Below are positions 37,108-46,394 of a stretch of 64,000 bases of DNA, piece by piece. Made by a program: the position numbers and the translations under genes. Under the pieces are notes generated by a model. It did no database searches. It saw only the letters and a list, made by a program, of their open reading frames with translations, and was not told where the DNA came from. The DNA is from Escherichia sp. E4742 (GTDB taxonomy: Bacteria; Pseudomonadota; Gammaproteobacteria; Enterobacterales; Enterobacteriaceae), in assembly GCF_005843885.1 (NCBI RefSeq), contig NZ_CP040443.1, forward strand, positions 4,402,001-4,466,000. Direction: 5' to 3'. How positions within the stretch are numbered: position 1 is the stretch's first letter; each line of letters begins with the position of its first letter.

Positions 37108-37914
37108 TTAACGATCTTTACGCCACGCATCCGCCGTCAACGCTTCGCCAAAGTGGCCGGAAATAAGCCGTTTGGTGAGTTCGTGCAGCGGCGATGCCAA
37201 CACATCCGCAGTGCTACCGCGTTCGACAACTTCTCCCTGATGCATGACCAGCACCTGGTCGCTGATGTGCTTCATCATTCCGATATGTTGGGTAACATAA
37301 ATATAAGAAATACCCTGTTTCTCTTGTAGCTCCAGCATCAGGTTAATTAGCTGCGAACGCATCGACATATCCAGCGAGGCGAGGGCTTCATCGGCAATAA
37401 TCACTTTTGGGCGCAATATCAGCGCTCGCGCCAGCCCCAGACGCTGTTTTTGCCCGGGTGCCAACATATGCGGGTAGTAACTGACGTGATCCGGCAGCAG
37501 ACCGACCATACGCATTGTTTCAATTATCTGTTTCCGGCGCTGTTCCGGTTCCAGGTCTGTGTTCAAACGCAGTGGAAAATCAAGGATCTGCGAAATACGT
37601 TGACGCGGATTCAACGAGGTGGACGGATCCTGAAATATCATGCGAATACGCTGGCTTCGGAAGGAATAATCGCCAAAATGCAGCGGATGATCGTCAATCA
37701 ATAACTCGCCGCTGGTTGGCTCAATCATTCCTGCCAGCATCTTTGCCAGCGTCGATTTACCGGAACCGTTCTCACCAATAATCGCCAGTGTCTGGCGTTC
37801 ACGCAGCGTAAAGCTCAATGGTTTTACCGCTTCTACTGTCTGGCGGCGAAACCAACCGGTCCTGTAGCGGAACGTTTTGCTTAAATTACGCACTTCGAGC
37901 AGAGTTTCTATCAT
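37108..37914 (-). CDS. sapF: Sap/putrescine exporter ATP-binding subunit SapF
   Basis: 268-aa ABC ATPase of the Opp/Dpp type. Walker A is GENGSGKST at 47-55; the signature is the divergent LAPGQ; Walker B reads VIIADEALASLD. It pairs with SapD. It is the last gene of sapABCDF. SapBCDF has been described as a putrescine exporter in E. coli, and Sap proteins confer peptide resistance in Salmonella. Confidence 0.97.
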   Translation of the reverse strand: MIETLLEVRNLSKTFRYRTGWFRRQTVEAVKPLSFTLRERQTLAIIGENGSGKSTLAKMLAGMIEPTSGELLIDDHPLHFGDYSFRSQRIRMIFQDPSTSLNPRQRISQILDFPLRLNTDLEPEQRRKQIIETMRMVGLLPDHVSYYPHMLAPGQKQRLGLARALILRPKVIIADEALASLDMSMRSQLINLMLELQEKQGISYIYVTQHIGMMKHISDQVLVMHQGEVVERGSTADVLASPLHELTKRLISGHFGEALTADAWRKDR

Positions 37915-37915
37915 C

Positions 37916-38908
37916 TCACTCTTTCTCCATGTTCAGCGGGAAATGACAGGCATAGAGATGATTTTTCGCCCCCATCAAACGTGGCGTCACAATGCATTCT
38001 CGTTGTGCATAAGGGCAACGCGGCCCCAGACGACAACCAATCGGTAATTGTTCCAGCAGCGGGATTGCGCCCGGCAGGGTATTGAGGCGGCTTTTATGCG
38101 GCATCGCACTGCCAAAGTCCGGTATTGCACGGATTAGTGCCTGGGTATAAGGATGATGTGGCATTGTCACCAGTTCCTTACTTGGCGCGGTTTCCACTGT
38201 CTGGCCACAATAAAGCACGTTGATTTTATCCGCCCATTGGCTAAGCATTTGTAAGTCATGGCTGATAAGCAAAATAGTGGTGTTGCTGTTTTGGTTGAGA
38301 CGCGTCAACAGGCGGAAAATTTGCGCCTGCGTTGTTGGCTCCATCGAGTTGGTCGGTTCGTCGGCAATCAGCAGACGCGGTTGATTCGCCAGTGCAATGG
38401 CTATCATCACTTTCTGACATTCACCTTCGGTCAACTCATAGGGAAAACTGCGCATCGCATCTTTGTGATCTTTAATCCCCACGCGGTGTAGCAACTCAAT
38501 GGCACGACGTTTTCGCCAGCCAAAACGCTGCCACCAACGGCCTTTATAGGTCCAGGCCGGGATGTTCTGCATCAACTGGCGACCCACACGTTCCGATGGA
38601 TCAAGACACGATTGCGGTTCCTGAAAGATCATCGACACGTTGTGTCCAACCAGTTTGCGCCGTTCGCGTGCGGAAAGACGCAGCAAATCGATATCATCAA
38701 AACGCATTCGGTCAGCGGTAACACGCCAGTTATCTTTATTAACCCCACAAATCGCTTTCGCAATCAAACTTTTGCCGGAGCCGGATTCGCCAACAAGTCC
38801 ACGGATTTCGCCCTCGTTTAAGGTCATACTCACGCGGTCGACGGCTTTAACCCACTCATCACCGGTTTTAAATTCAATGGTCAGGTTACGAATATCCAGT
38901 AATGGCAT
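37916..38908 (-). CDS. sapD: Sap/putrescine exporter ATP-binding subunit SapD
   Basis: 330-aa ABC ATPase. Walker A is GESGSGKS at 40-47, Walker B LLIADEPTNSM, and an oligopeptide-transporter C-terminal cysteine motif (CRLGPRCPYAQREC) is present. SapD is also known to be needed for Trk potassium uptake in E. coli. It overlaps sapC by one base and is 1 base from sapF, in a tight operon. Confidence 0.97.
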   Translation of the reverse strand: MPLLDIRNLTIEFKTGDEWVKAVDRVSMTLNEGEIRGLVGESGSGKSLIAKAICGVNKDNWRVTADRMRFDDIDLLRLSARERRKLVGHNVSMIFQEPQSCLDPSERVGRQLMQNIPAWTYKGRWWQRFGWRKRRAIELLHRVGIKDHKDAMRSFPYELTEGECQKVMIAIALANQPRLLIADEPTNSMEPTTQAQIFRLLTRLNQNSNTTILLISHDLQMLSQWADKINVLYCGQTVETAPSKELVTMPHHPYTQALIRAIPDFGSAMPHKSRLNTLPGAIPLLEQLPIGCRLGPRCPYAQRECIVTPRLMGAKNHLYACHFPLNMEKE

Positions 38909-39798
38909 TATTCCACCCCCGCAATAATCGCACGACGAACGCCATCGCCAAGGAGGTTAACCAACAACACGCTAATCATAATTGCCGCACCAGGCAGCAT
39001 GACGGTCCACGGGGCGACATAAATAAGTTCCAGCGCATCACCAAGCATCGCCCCCCATTCAGGCGAGGGCAGTTGCGCGCCGAGGTCAAGAAAGCCCAGC
39101 GCGGCAATGTCAAGAATTGCCATTGACAGTGCACGGGTGATCTCGGTGACCAGTCCGGCAGTGATGTTAGGTAAAACAGCAAACCAGAGAATATTCAGCG
39201 TCGTTGCGCCATCCAGACGGGCGGCGATAACGTACTCTTTTTCCAGTTCGTCATGCACCATGCTGTAAATCGAACGCACCATACGCGGCAGTAGCGCCAG
39301 CCAGACGGCAAACATGGCATGTGACAAACTCGGTCCGGCAAATGCCACTACGATAATTGCCAACAGCAGGGACGGAATCGCCAGCAAAGTATCCAGAATA
39401 TGGTTTAGCACCGCTGACCGCAGACCGTGCGTTGCACCGGCGAAGGTGCCAAGTACCAGACCACAGATCGTCGCGGCGAGCGTCACCACAAATGCGCCCC
39501 CCACGGTAGGTGCTGCGCCACTCAATAAACGGCTTAAAACGTCGCGTCCCAGGTCGTCGGTCCCAAGGAAAAACGAGACTTCGCCATAGCGTGACCATGA
39601 CGGCGGCAACAATTGATAACCAAGAAATTGCTGGTCGATGCCGTAAGGCGCAAACCAGCTACCAAAAATACACAGCACCGCCAGCCCCGCGCAGCCGTAC
39701 AGGCCGACCATCGCAGCGGCGTCTCCATAGAATTTGCGCCAGGCAGTACGCAGCGTGCCCGGCGGGCGCTTCTCGCTGTATACGCTATCGTAAGGCAT
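38908..39798 (-). CDS. sapC: Sap/putrescine exporter permease SapC
   Basis: 296-aa inner-membrane permease of the OppC/DppC type, with a cytoplasmic N-terminus, about six helices and the EAA loop region (ARLDGATTLNILWFAVLPN). It overlaps sapB by 14 bases. Confidence 0.96.
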   Translation of the reverse strand: MPYDSVYSEKRPPGTLRTAWRKFYGDAAAMVGLYGCAGLAVLCIFGSWFAPYGIDQQFLGYQLLPPSWSRYGEVSFFLGTDDLGRDVLSRLLSGAAPTVGGAFVVTLAATICGLVLGTFAGATHGLRSAVLNHILDTLLAIPSLLLAIIVVAFAGPSLSHAMFAVWLALLPRMVRSIYSMVHDELEKEYVIAARLDGATTLNILWFAVLPNITAGLVTEITRALSMAILDIAALGFLDLGAQLPSPEWGAMLGDALELIYVAPWTVMLPGAAIMISVLLVNLLGDGVRRAIIAGVE

Positions 39799-40750
39799 AC
39801 CATTCCTTATGTTTCAGAGGGTTAGCCATGGCACCCAAAATATCAGATATCACGTTAATAATAATGACCAATGAACCGCACACCATCACTCCGGCGGAAA
39901 TGGCTGCGTAATCCTGCTGGCGGATGGCGTTAATTAACCAGCGCCCTAAACCCGGCCAGCTAAAAACCATTTCGGTGATCATCGCCAGCGTCAGCATGGT
40001 GGAAAACTGCAAGCCCAGGCGAGGAATAACCGGAGGTAACGCGTTATGCAGCACGTGGCGACGCAAAATAGTAAAGCGCGACAAACCGCGAGTTGCCGCC
40101 GCTTTCACATAGTTTTGGTCATAGACTTCGATGGTGCTGATACGCATCAATCGGATCACTTCAGTTGTTGGCGCAACCGACAGGGTAATCACCGGTAGCA
40201 CCATATGGCGAAGTGCGCTCATGATCATTTCGTCCCGCCACGGTGAGTCCGAAAGCCAGGCATCAATTAACGCAAAGCCGGTAATCGGTTTCACTTCATA
40301 GAGCAGATCGAAACGCCCTGAAACGGGCAGCCAACCTAGCGTGAGTGAACAAAACAGCGTCAACAGAAGCGCCAGCCAGAACACCGGGATGGAAAAGCCC
40401 AGCAAGGCGATGGCGTTGATCAAGTTATCCTGCCACTTATGGCGTGTAATCCCGGCAATCATGCCCACCGGGATCCCGACAATCAGCGCAAAACCGAAGG
40501 CGAGGATGCACAACTCCATCGTTGCCGGAAAGACTTCTTTTAACTGTTCGGCAATAGGCTGGCCGTTAATGCTGGAAACTCCAAAATCCCAGTGGATCAG
40601 TCCATTAAACCAGAACACCCAGGCATTCCATAGTGACGCGCCTTGTAACGGCGCGTGTGGCGTGAAATAGCTCAAACTGAAGCCAACAAAGGTCAGCAGG
40701 AATAAGGTGACGATTAATAACAAAATACGACGTAAGGTGAAGATAATCAT
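39785..40750 (-). CDS. sapB: Sap/putrescine exporter permease SapB
   Basis: 321-aa permease of the OppB/DppB type with an N-terminal helix and a large periplasmic loop, then the permease core with AAATRGLSRFTILRRHVLHN as the EAA loop. Its ATG overlaps the sapA stop by 4 bases. Confidence 0.96.
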   Translation of the reverse strand: MIIFTLRRILLLIVTLFLLTFVGFSLSYFTPHAPLQGASLWNAWVFWFNGLIHWDFGVSSINGQPIAEQLKEVFPATMELCILAFGFALIVGIPVGMIAGITRHKWQDNLINAIALLGFSIPVFWLALLLTLFCSLTLGWLPVSGRFDLLYEVKPITGFALIDAWLSDSPWRDEMIMSALRHMVLPVITLSVAPTTEVIRLMRISTIEVYDQNYVKAAATRGLSRFTILRRHVLHNALPPVIPRLGLQFSTMLTLAMITEMVFSWPGLGRWLINAIRQQDYAAISAGVMVCGSLVIIINVISDILGAMANPLKHKEWYALR

Positions 40751-42390
40751 GGTTTTTTCACCTCTTCTTGCTTCTCGCGATACACCCCCGCAAAGGAGGC
40801 GTTACCGAACGGGCTCAGTACCAGACCTTTAATATCGTAACGGTAGGCCTGCAAGCGCAGTGATGAGGCCAGCGGCAGAATGGGCAGTTCCTGCGCCAGA
40901 ATGCTTTGCGCTTCATCATAAGCTTCAATACGCGCCGCCAATTGCTGCGAGGAGAGGGCATTACGCAACACGCTGTCGAATTTCGGATCGCACCAGTGGG
41001 CAAGGTTGGTTTGCGAGTGAATAGCCGCGCAGCTCAGTAACGGACGGAAGAAACTGTCCGGGTCGTTACTGTCCGTCGCCCAACCAGATAACGTCAGATC
41101 ATGGCTCATATCCATCAACCGCGCCTCCTGAAAACGACCTTCTACCGGCACAATCACCACTTTCACGCCAACCTGCGCCATATCCGCCTGAATCAGTTCG
41201 GCGGTTTTCAGCGGACTGGGGTTCCATGCCTGCGATCGTGTCGGTACCCACAGTTTTAGCGTTAAGTTTTCCAGCCCCAACGCTTTCAGTTGTTCGCGCG
41301 ATTTCGCTGGGTTGTATTCAGTAATTTTAGCCTCGTTGTCATAAGCCCACGAGGCGCGCGGTAAAATAGAGGCCGCAGTTTCAGCCGTACCATAATAGAT
41401 GGATTGCATCAGGCGCTGGTTATTGATCGCCAGTGCCAGCGCATGCCGGACAGCCGGATTATTTAGCGGTGGTTTAGCGGTATTAAACGCCAGATAGGCG
41501 ACGTTCATCCCCGGGCGCAGCGTTAAACGCAAACGCGGGTCGTCGCGCAAAATGGATAACTGGCTGGCGGCAGGCCAGGCCAGAACGTCACATTCACCGG
41601 TCAGGAGTTTCGACAGACGTCCGGTACCGCCGGAGCCTAAATCCACCACCACCTGCGGCATCAACGGTTTGCCACGCCAGAACTCATCATGACGTTGTAA
41701 GCGAATATATTGTCCGGCGCGGTATTCCGACAATTGATACGGCCCGGTACCGACCGGTTGACGGTCGAGTTGTTCCTGGCGATCTTCTTTCTCTAATTTC
41801 TGGGCGTATTCGGCAGACATTACCGACGCATAGTGGGTCGCCAGGTGCCATAAGAAGGATGCATCCGGCTGGGCGAGACGGAACTCAACGGTGTGATTAT
41901 CCAGCTTGCGGACACTTTTAACGTTATCGGCAAATTGCAGACTGTCGAAATAGGGGAAGTTACTGCCGTTGACGTTATGCCACGGGTTATTGCGGTCAAA
42001 AATCCGTTGGAAGGTAAACACCACATCATCGGCATTCATTTTGCGAGTGGGAGTAAACCAGGCGGTTTTTTGAAACGGGACATCGCGACGCAGGTGGAAG
42101 CGATAGGTCGCGCCGTTGTCGAGCACTTCCCAGCTTTCGGCAAGTTCCGGCATCAGGCGATAGGTATACGGATCGACATCCAGCAGTCGATCATAAAACT
42201 GGGCGGCAAGGGTATCGACAATTAACCCACTGCTCGCTTTGGATGGGTTAAAGGTGTTGACTTGCCCGCTAACGCAATAGACAAAACCGCTGTCGCGGAT
42301 ATCAGCATGCGGGGGGGATTCAGGCGCGGCTATTGCCTGACCACTCACAAGTCCAGCAATCACCAAAAGAGACGATAATACCTGGCGCAT
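40747..42390 (-). CDS. sapA: Periplasmic substrate-binding protein SapA
   Basis: 547-aa solute-binding protein of the SBP_bac_5 family. A Sec signal peptide occupies residues 1 to about 21 (SGQAIA then APES). The DppA/OppA-like fold is recognisable from the LAESW, DDVVFTFQRI and GTGPYQL segments. It is the first gene of sapABCDF. For putrescine export SapA is reported dispensable, in keeping with a binding protein used for import-type functions. Confidence 0.96.
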   Translation of the reverse strand: MRQVLSSLLVIAGLVSGQAIAAPESPPHADIRDSGFVYCVSGQVNTFNPSKASSGLIVDTLAAQFYDRLLDVDPYTYRLMPELAESWEVLDNGATYRFHLRRDVPFQKTAWFTPTRKMNADDVVFTFQRIFDRNNPWHNVNGSNFPYFDSLQFADNVKSVRKLDNHTVEFRLAQPDASFLWHLATHYASVMSAEYAQKLEKEDRQEQLDRQPVGTGPYQLSEYRAGQYIRLQRHDEFWRGKPLMPQVVVDLGSGGTGRLSKLLTGECDVLAWPAASQLSILRDDPRLRLTLRPGMNVAYLAFNTAKPPLNNPAVRHALALAINNQRLMQSIYYGTAETAASILPRASWAYDNEAKITEYNPAKSREQLKALGLENLTLKLWVPTRSQAWNPSPLKTAELIQADMAQVGVKVVIVPVEGRFQEARLMDMSHDLTLSGWATDSNDPDSFFRPLLSCAAIHSQTNLAHWCDPKFDSVLRNALSSQQLAARIEAYDEAQSILAQELPILPLASSLRLQAYRYDIKGLVLSPFGNASFAGVYREKQEEVKKP

Positions 42391-42697
42391 AATATTAAGG
42401 GATTTTATGTAAAGAGGCTATCTTACTAATATTTAATGACATTTGCCATTACCGTTTGTGTTCAGGGGTCGCAATGAGGGCAGTATGGTTGGTTGTTGCA
42501 CATGTGGCGTTGCCATCTGTTCAACATTCGTACCCGTGATTTCTCTATAACTATAACTCACAGAACTACTTAGCGAGGAACAGCGTGGCGCGATCGTGAG
42601 AAACCCAATAAAGCTGGGTTCATGTCATTTTTAGCCGGATGCGGCGTGAACGCTTTATCCGGGTAACGATACTGACCGGGCGTCTGCAATTAAATAA
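42391..42697. other. sapA upstream region with a REP element
   Basis: No gene is seen. The stretch must contain the sapA promoter. A REP-type palindromic unit, GCCGGATGCGGCGTGAACGC extended to 42663, occupies 42634-42663, close to the end of ymjA. Confidence 0.65.
42634..42663. repeat. REP (palindromic unit) element
   Basis: The sequence GCCGGATGCGGCGTGAACG followed by CTTTATCCGGG matches the enterobacterial REP consensus with imperfect dyad symmetry. It lies at the 3' side of ymjA. Confidence 0.8.
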
Positions 42698-42943
42698 TTA
42701 TTCATTACCCCATTGATTCAAAAACTCTGCGATTTCATCAATGCGCGCGGGATTAATCCCCGCTTCAGCGGCCATGTCGTGCTGGGATTCTTCGCTGATC
42801 TCTTCATTGTTCATCAAACGGGTGAGTAGTAACTGGAAGTAGTGGGCCAGCGGTGTGCGTTCTGCGTCTACGACAGGTTCTGCGCATTCAGTCGCGTATT
42901 CATCGGCAATATCAAAATATTTTAATGGGATATCGTGGTTCAT
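42698..42943 (-). CDS. ymjA: DUF2543 protein YmjA
   Basis: 81-aa acidic soluble protein of K-12 length (MNHDIPLKYFDIADEYATE). No catalytic motif is visible. It lies between sapA and puuP on the same strand but is separated from both by more than 100 bases. Function unknown. Confidence 0.93.
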   Translation of the reverse strand: MNHDIPLKYFDIADEYATECAEPVVDAERTPLAHYFQLLLTRLMNNEEISEESQHDMAAEAGINPARIDEIAEFLNQWGNE

Positions 42944-43076
42944 TGTTTGCCCCTGGAGTTAATGCGCTAAGCATAAGGGCGGATGATAGCACTCGTGATC
43001 CGGGTCATACATCTTTTTATAGTTAATGGCGCGGCGCATTGCCCTCAGGCAGGATAATGCGCCGTGCATCCGACTA

Positions 43077-44462
43077 TTACGTTTCGCTCACCGGCGTTCT
43101 GTCACCATCATACAACGGCACTTTGCGATAGCGGCGGATCAGATACCACAAATATGCGCCGCCTAACGAAGCCCAGACCAGACCCAGCGTCAGCGAGGTG
43201 GCTTCGAGGTTAATCCACAGCACGCCCACCGTCAGCGCGCCAACCAGCGGCATTAATAAATAGTGGAAGTGTTCCTTCCAGCTTTTATTCATTCCTTTGC
43301 GCCGCCAGAAGTGGTTGAACACCGACAGGTTAACGAAGGTAAACGCTACCAACGCGCCGAAGTTAATTAACGCTGTAGCGGTAACTAAATCGAAGAACAG
43401 CGCCGACATCGCGACAATCCCGACCATGATGACGTTCAGTGCCGGGGTGCGCCATTTCGGGTGTACATAGCCAAACACGCGCTCCGGGAACACATTATCG
43501 CGCCCCATCACATACAGCAGACGCGACACGCTGGCATGTGAAGCCAGGCCAGACGCTAACGTGTTCACAAACGTGGTGCAAAGGAAAATCGACTGGAACA
43601 GCTTGCCGCCGACGTACAGCGCAATTTCCGGCAGCGCGGCATCCGGATCTTTAAAGCGGCTGATATCGGGGAAGAACAGCTGCATAAAGAACGACGCCGC
43701 AATAAAGATAACGCCACCGTAGACCGCCGTCAGGAAGATGGCCTTCGGGATCACGCGTGCGGCGTCTGGCGTCTCTTCCGAAAGCGTGGTCACCGCATCG
43801 AAACCGAGGAAGGAAAAGCAAACAATCGTCGCCCCGGTAATAATCGGGATCAGGTGCGCGTTCTCGCTGATAAATGGCTGTAGCGACCAGACGGTGCCAA
43901 CGCCTTCTCCTTTATGCAGCCCCTGAACCACCAGGAAGATAAACACCACCATGATGGAGATTTGCACCAGCACAAACAGGGTATTGAAGTTAGCCACCAG
44001 GTTGACGCTCTTCAGGTTCGCGGCAGTTAAGATGGCGACGAACGTCACCACCCACACCCACGGTGACACTTCCGGGAAGAGGGCGGAGAGATAGATCTTC
44101 GCCAACAAGACGTTGATCATCGGCAAAAAGAGGTAATCCAGCAGCGATGACCAGCCGACCATAAAACCGACGTGCGGGTTAATCGACTTTTGCGCGTAGG
44201 TATAGGCCGAACCAGCCTCCGGGAACTGGCGAACCAGTTTGCCGTAGCTGATAGCGGTAAACAGCACGCCCGCCAGCGCCAGCAAATAAGATGCCGGAAC
44301 GTGACCGTCGCTAATACCGGAAACGATGCCAAACGTATCGAACACGGTCATTGGCGTGAGATAGGCCAGACCCATCATCACCACCTGCCACAGCTTCAGC
44401 GACTTGCGCAGTTTAGTTTTGCCGGGTTGCGCAGCAATATTCAGTGGTGAATTAATAGCCAT
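43077..44462 (-). CDS. puuP: Putrescine importer PuuP
   Basis: 461-aa APC-family transporter with 12 transmembrane helices. I used ATG 44462-44460 (MAINSPLNIAAQ), which has a GGGAGGC site and K-12 length. It imports putrescine as carbon and nitrogen source, driven by the proton gradient. It lies downstream of puuA on the same strand after a 302-base gap with several hairpins. Confidence 0.97.
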   Translation of the reverse strand: MAINSPLNIAAQPGKTKLRKSLKLWQVVMMGLAYLTPMTVFDTFGIVSGISDGHVPASYLLALAGVLFTAISYGKLVRQFPEAGSAYTYAQKSINPHVGFMVGWSSLLDYLFLPMINVLLAKIYLSALFPEVSPWVWVVTFVAILTAANLKSVNLVANFNTLFVLVQISIMVVFIFLVVQGLHKGEGVGTVWSLQPFISENAHLIPIITGATIVCFSFLGFDAVTTLSEETPDAARVIPKAIFLTAVYGGVIFIAASFFMQLFFPDISRFKDPDAALPEIALYVGGKLFQSIFLCTTFVNTLASGLASHASVSRLLYVMGRDNVFPERVFGYVHPKWRTPALNVIMVGIVAMSALFFDLVTATALINFGALVAFTFVNLSVFNHFWRRKGMNKSWKEHFHYLLMPLVGALTVGVLWINLEATSLTLGLVWASLGGAYLWYLIRRYRKVPLYDGDRTPVSET

Positions 44463-44764
44463 AATTGTTGCCTCCCCTGCGTAATAAGGTTTGCGGTCGT
44501 GTCGACCTGAAATCAAACCTGTTTAGCAAGGGAAGCGAAGGGGGCGGAGTCCAGTCAGTCGCAGGGAGGGCGCACACGCAGCCTCCCTCGCCATGCGGGG
44601 ATTTAATCATCGGCATCATCTCATTTCCTCGTCACAGTCTTAATCGTTAACGGAAGCCCGTTGCCGCCTGCGCTCCATAACGCGACATCCGGGAAATGTC
44701 TGGATTACCAGCAAATGTCAGGCCTGGCTCCGCTCAGGCCGATGAAACAACCCCGCAAGGGGTA
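44463..44764 (-). promoter_or_regulatory. puuA-puuP intergenic region with several hairpins
   Basis: No gene is seen. On the minus strand, CCCC-TTGC-GGGG at 44751-44762 followed by TTGTTTC is a probable puuA terminator. GGCCTG/CAGGCC (44721-44740) and AGGGAGG/CCTCCCT (44563-44588) are further inverted repeats. A separate puuP promoter or partial read-through is implied. Confidence 0.65.
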
Positions 44765-46183
44765 CTATGCGTTTTTCAACATCCACTCAATTTCTGTTTC
44801 TGTGATGAGGCGCTCAAACTGCAACAACTCATCATTTTTACAGGCGTGATACACATGGCAAAAACGCTCGCCTAAATAGCGGCGCAAATGATCGTTCTCG
44901 ATAAACTCCCACAGGGCATCGCTCTGGCGAATCGGGAAGGGTAAGCCTTCCTGCTCCAGCCCGTTGCCTTCTACTTCTTCCTGCAACGGCAGTTCGTTAT
45001 CAAGGCCATGCAAAATACCGGCAAAAATCGCCGCCATCACCAGGTACGGGTTGGCATCGGCACCCGCCACGCGGTATTCCACGCGGTGGTTATGACGATC
45101 GCCGCACGGAATACGCAGGGCGACGGTGCGGTTGTTATGGCCCCACGACGCCTGCGTTGGCACATACATGCCTGGCTGGAAGCGGCGATAGGAATTCACG
45201 TTCGGCGCCAGCAACGCCATTGATGACGGCATCAGGTCGATCATCCCGGCGAGCATCTTTTTCAGCAGCGGCGAATCTTCGCCTTCTGCGTCAGAAAGCA
45301 CGTTCTCGCCACGATTATTTTGCATACTGATATGGATATGCATCCCGCTGCCCGCGTGCTCTTCATACGGCTTCGCCATAAAAGTGGCGTGCATCTTATG
45401 CTTTTCTGCCATCAGACGCACCAGGCGTTTTAGCGCCAGCGCATCATCGCAGGCTTCCAGCACGTTATCGGTATGGTAAAGGTTGATTTCAAACTGACCC
45501 GGCGAGGCTTCGGCGACCGCACCGTCGGCGGGAATTAACTGTAACTGCGCCAGTTCATCAATATCATTGAGCACATCGGCGAAGTGGTTGAGGTTATCAA
45601 CCGAGTAAACCTGGCTTTGTGTATTGCGGTCATCGGTGCCGGGCGCGCAGGGCGGTTGCAGATACCCTTCAGCGTCGCGCTGGCGATCCAGTAAATAGAA
45701 CTCCAGCTCTACCGCTACAACCGGGAACAATCCGCGCTGGCGTAGCTGCTGCCACAGGCGGTTAAGTACGTTCCGCGGCTCAACGTCAAAGGGAGCGCCA
45801 TCTTCATCGACCATGGTCAGGAGTATCTGACCGATAAACTCTGGATCGGCGGCAGAAGGGGTTAAGGTACCGAGTATTGGCACACAAGTACGATCTGGTT
45901 CACCCATTTCCTGACCCAGGCCCGCTTCTTCTACTACATTGCCCAGAATATCCATTGCAAACACCGAGGCCGGGAAATAACACCCTTTCTCCAGCTTCTT
46001 CAGACTTGAAACAGGAATGCGTTTCCCACGGAAACAACCATTCAAATCGGTAAGTAAAACATCAACATATTGCGTATTCGGGTAGCGCTCCAGGTAGCGT
46101 TTCACTTCCTGCGTAAAGGCGCTACCCCGCCTCTCTTCTGACTGCTGAACAAAGTTCTCTACTTCAACGATATTGGTTTCCAT
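44765..46183 (-). CDS. puuA: Gamma-glutamylputrescine synthetase
   Basis: 472 aa from the ATG at 46183-46181 (METNIVEVENF). A glutamine-synthetase-type fold with the metal and ATP motifs VAVELEFYLLD, GSGMHIHIS and NRTVALRIP. It ligates glutamate to putrescine with ATP, the first step of the Puu pathway. Divergent from puuD; PuuR-box matches are in the gap. Confidence 0.97.
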   Translation of the reverse strand: METNIVEVENFVQQSEERRGSAFTQEVKRYLERYPNTQYVDVLLTDLNGCFRGKRIPVSSLKKLEKGCYFPASVFAMDILGNVVEEAGLGQEMGEPDRTCVPILGTLTPSAADPEFIGQILLTMVDEDGAPFDVEPRNVLNRLWQQLRQRGLFPVVAVELEFYLLDRQRDAEGYLQPPCAPGTDDRNTQSQVYSVDNLNHFADVLNDIDELAQLQLIPADGAVAEASPGQFEINLYHTDNVLEACDDALALKRLVRLMAEKHKMHATFMAKPYEEHAGSGMHIHISMQNNRGENVLSDAEGEDSPLLKKMLAGMIDLMPSSMALLAPNVNSYRRFQPGMYVPTQASWGHNNRTVALRIPCGDRHNHRVEYRVAGADANPYLVMAAIFAGILHGLDNELPLQEEVEGNGLEQEGLPFPIRQSDALWEFIENDHLRRYLGERFCHVYHACKNDELLQFERLITETEIEWMLKNA

Positions 46184-46226
46184 GATTCTTCGCCTTTGGT
46201 TTGTTTTCCGCTCGTTAGCAAAGCGT

Positions 46227-46241
46227 AAAATATAATGACCA
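46227..46241. promoter_or_regulatory. PuuR box in the puuA-puuD gap
   Basis: AAAATATAATGACCA at 46227-46241 matches the described PuuR recognition sequence AAAATATAATGAACA at 14 of 15 positions, 44 bases upstream of the puuA start. Confidence 0.75.
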
Positions 46242-46323
46242 CCATTCGAATCTGTATGCAAACTAAATGTTTGTCAAATGTTAAATTGAGTTTGCAAAAA
46301 TGAAAACCCACTGCTAGATTGAA

Positions 46324-46336
46324 AAAATATTGAACA
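46324..46336. promoter_or_regulatory. Degenerate PuuR box
   Basis: AAAATATTGAACA at 46324-46336 resembles the PuuR recognition sequence with two bases missing in the middle, 59 bases upstream of the puuD start. Occupancy is uncertain. Confidence 0.45.
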
Positions 46337-46394
46337 TAAAGGTCATTTAAACCGCAGTAATGGCGATAATTTAGTCCACTTTGTGAGATTGAGC

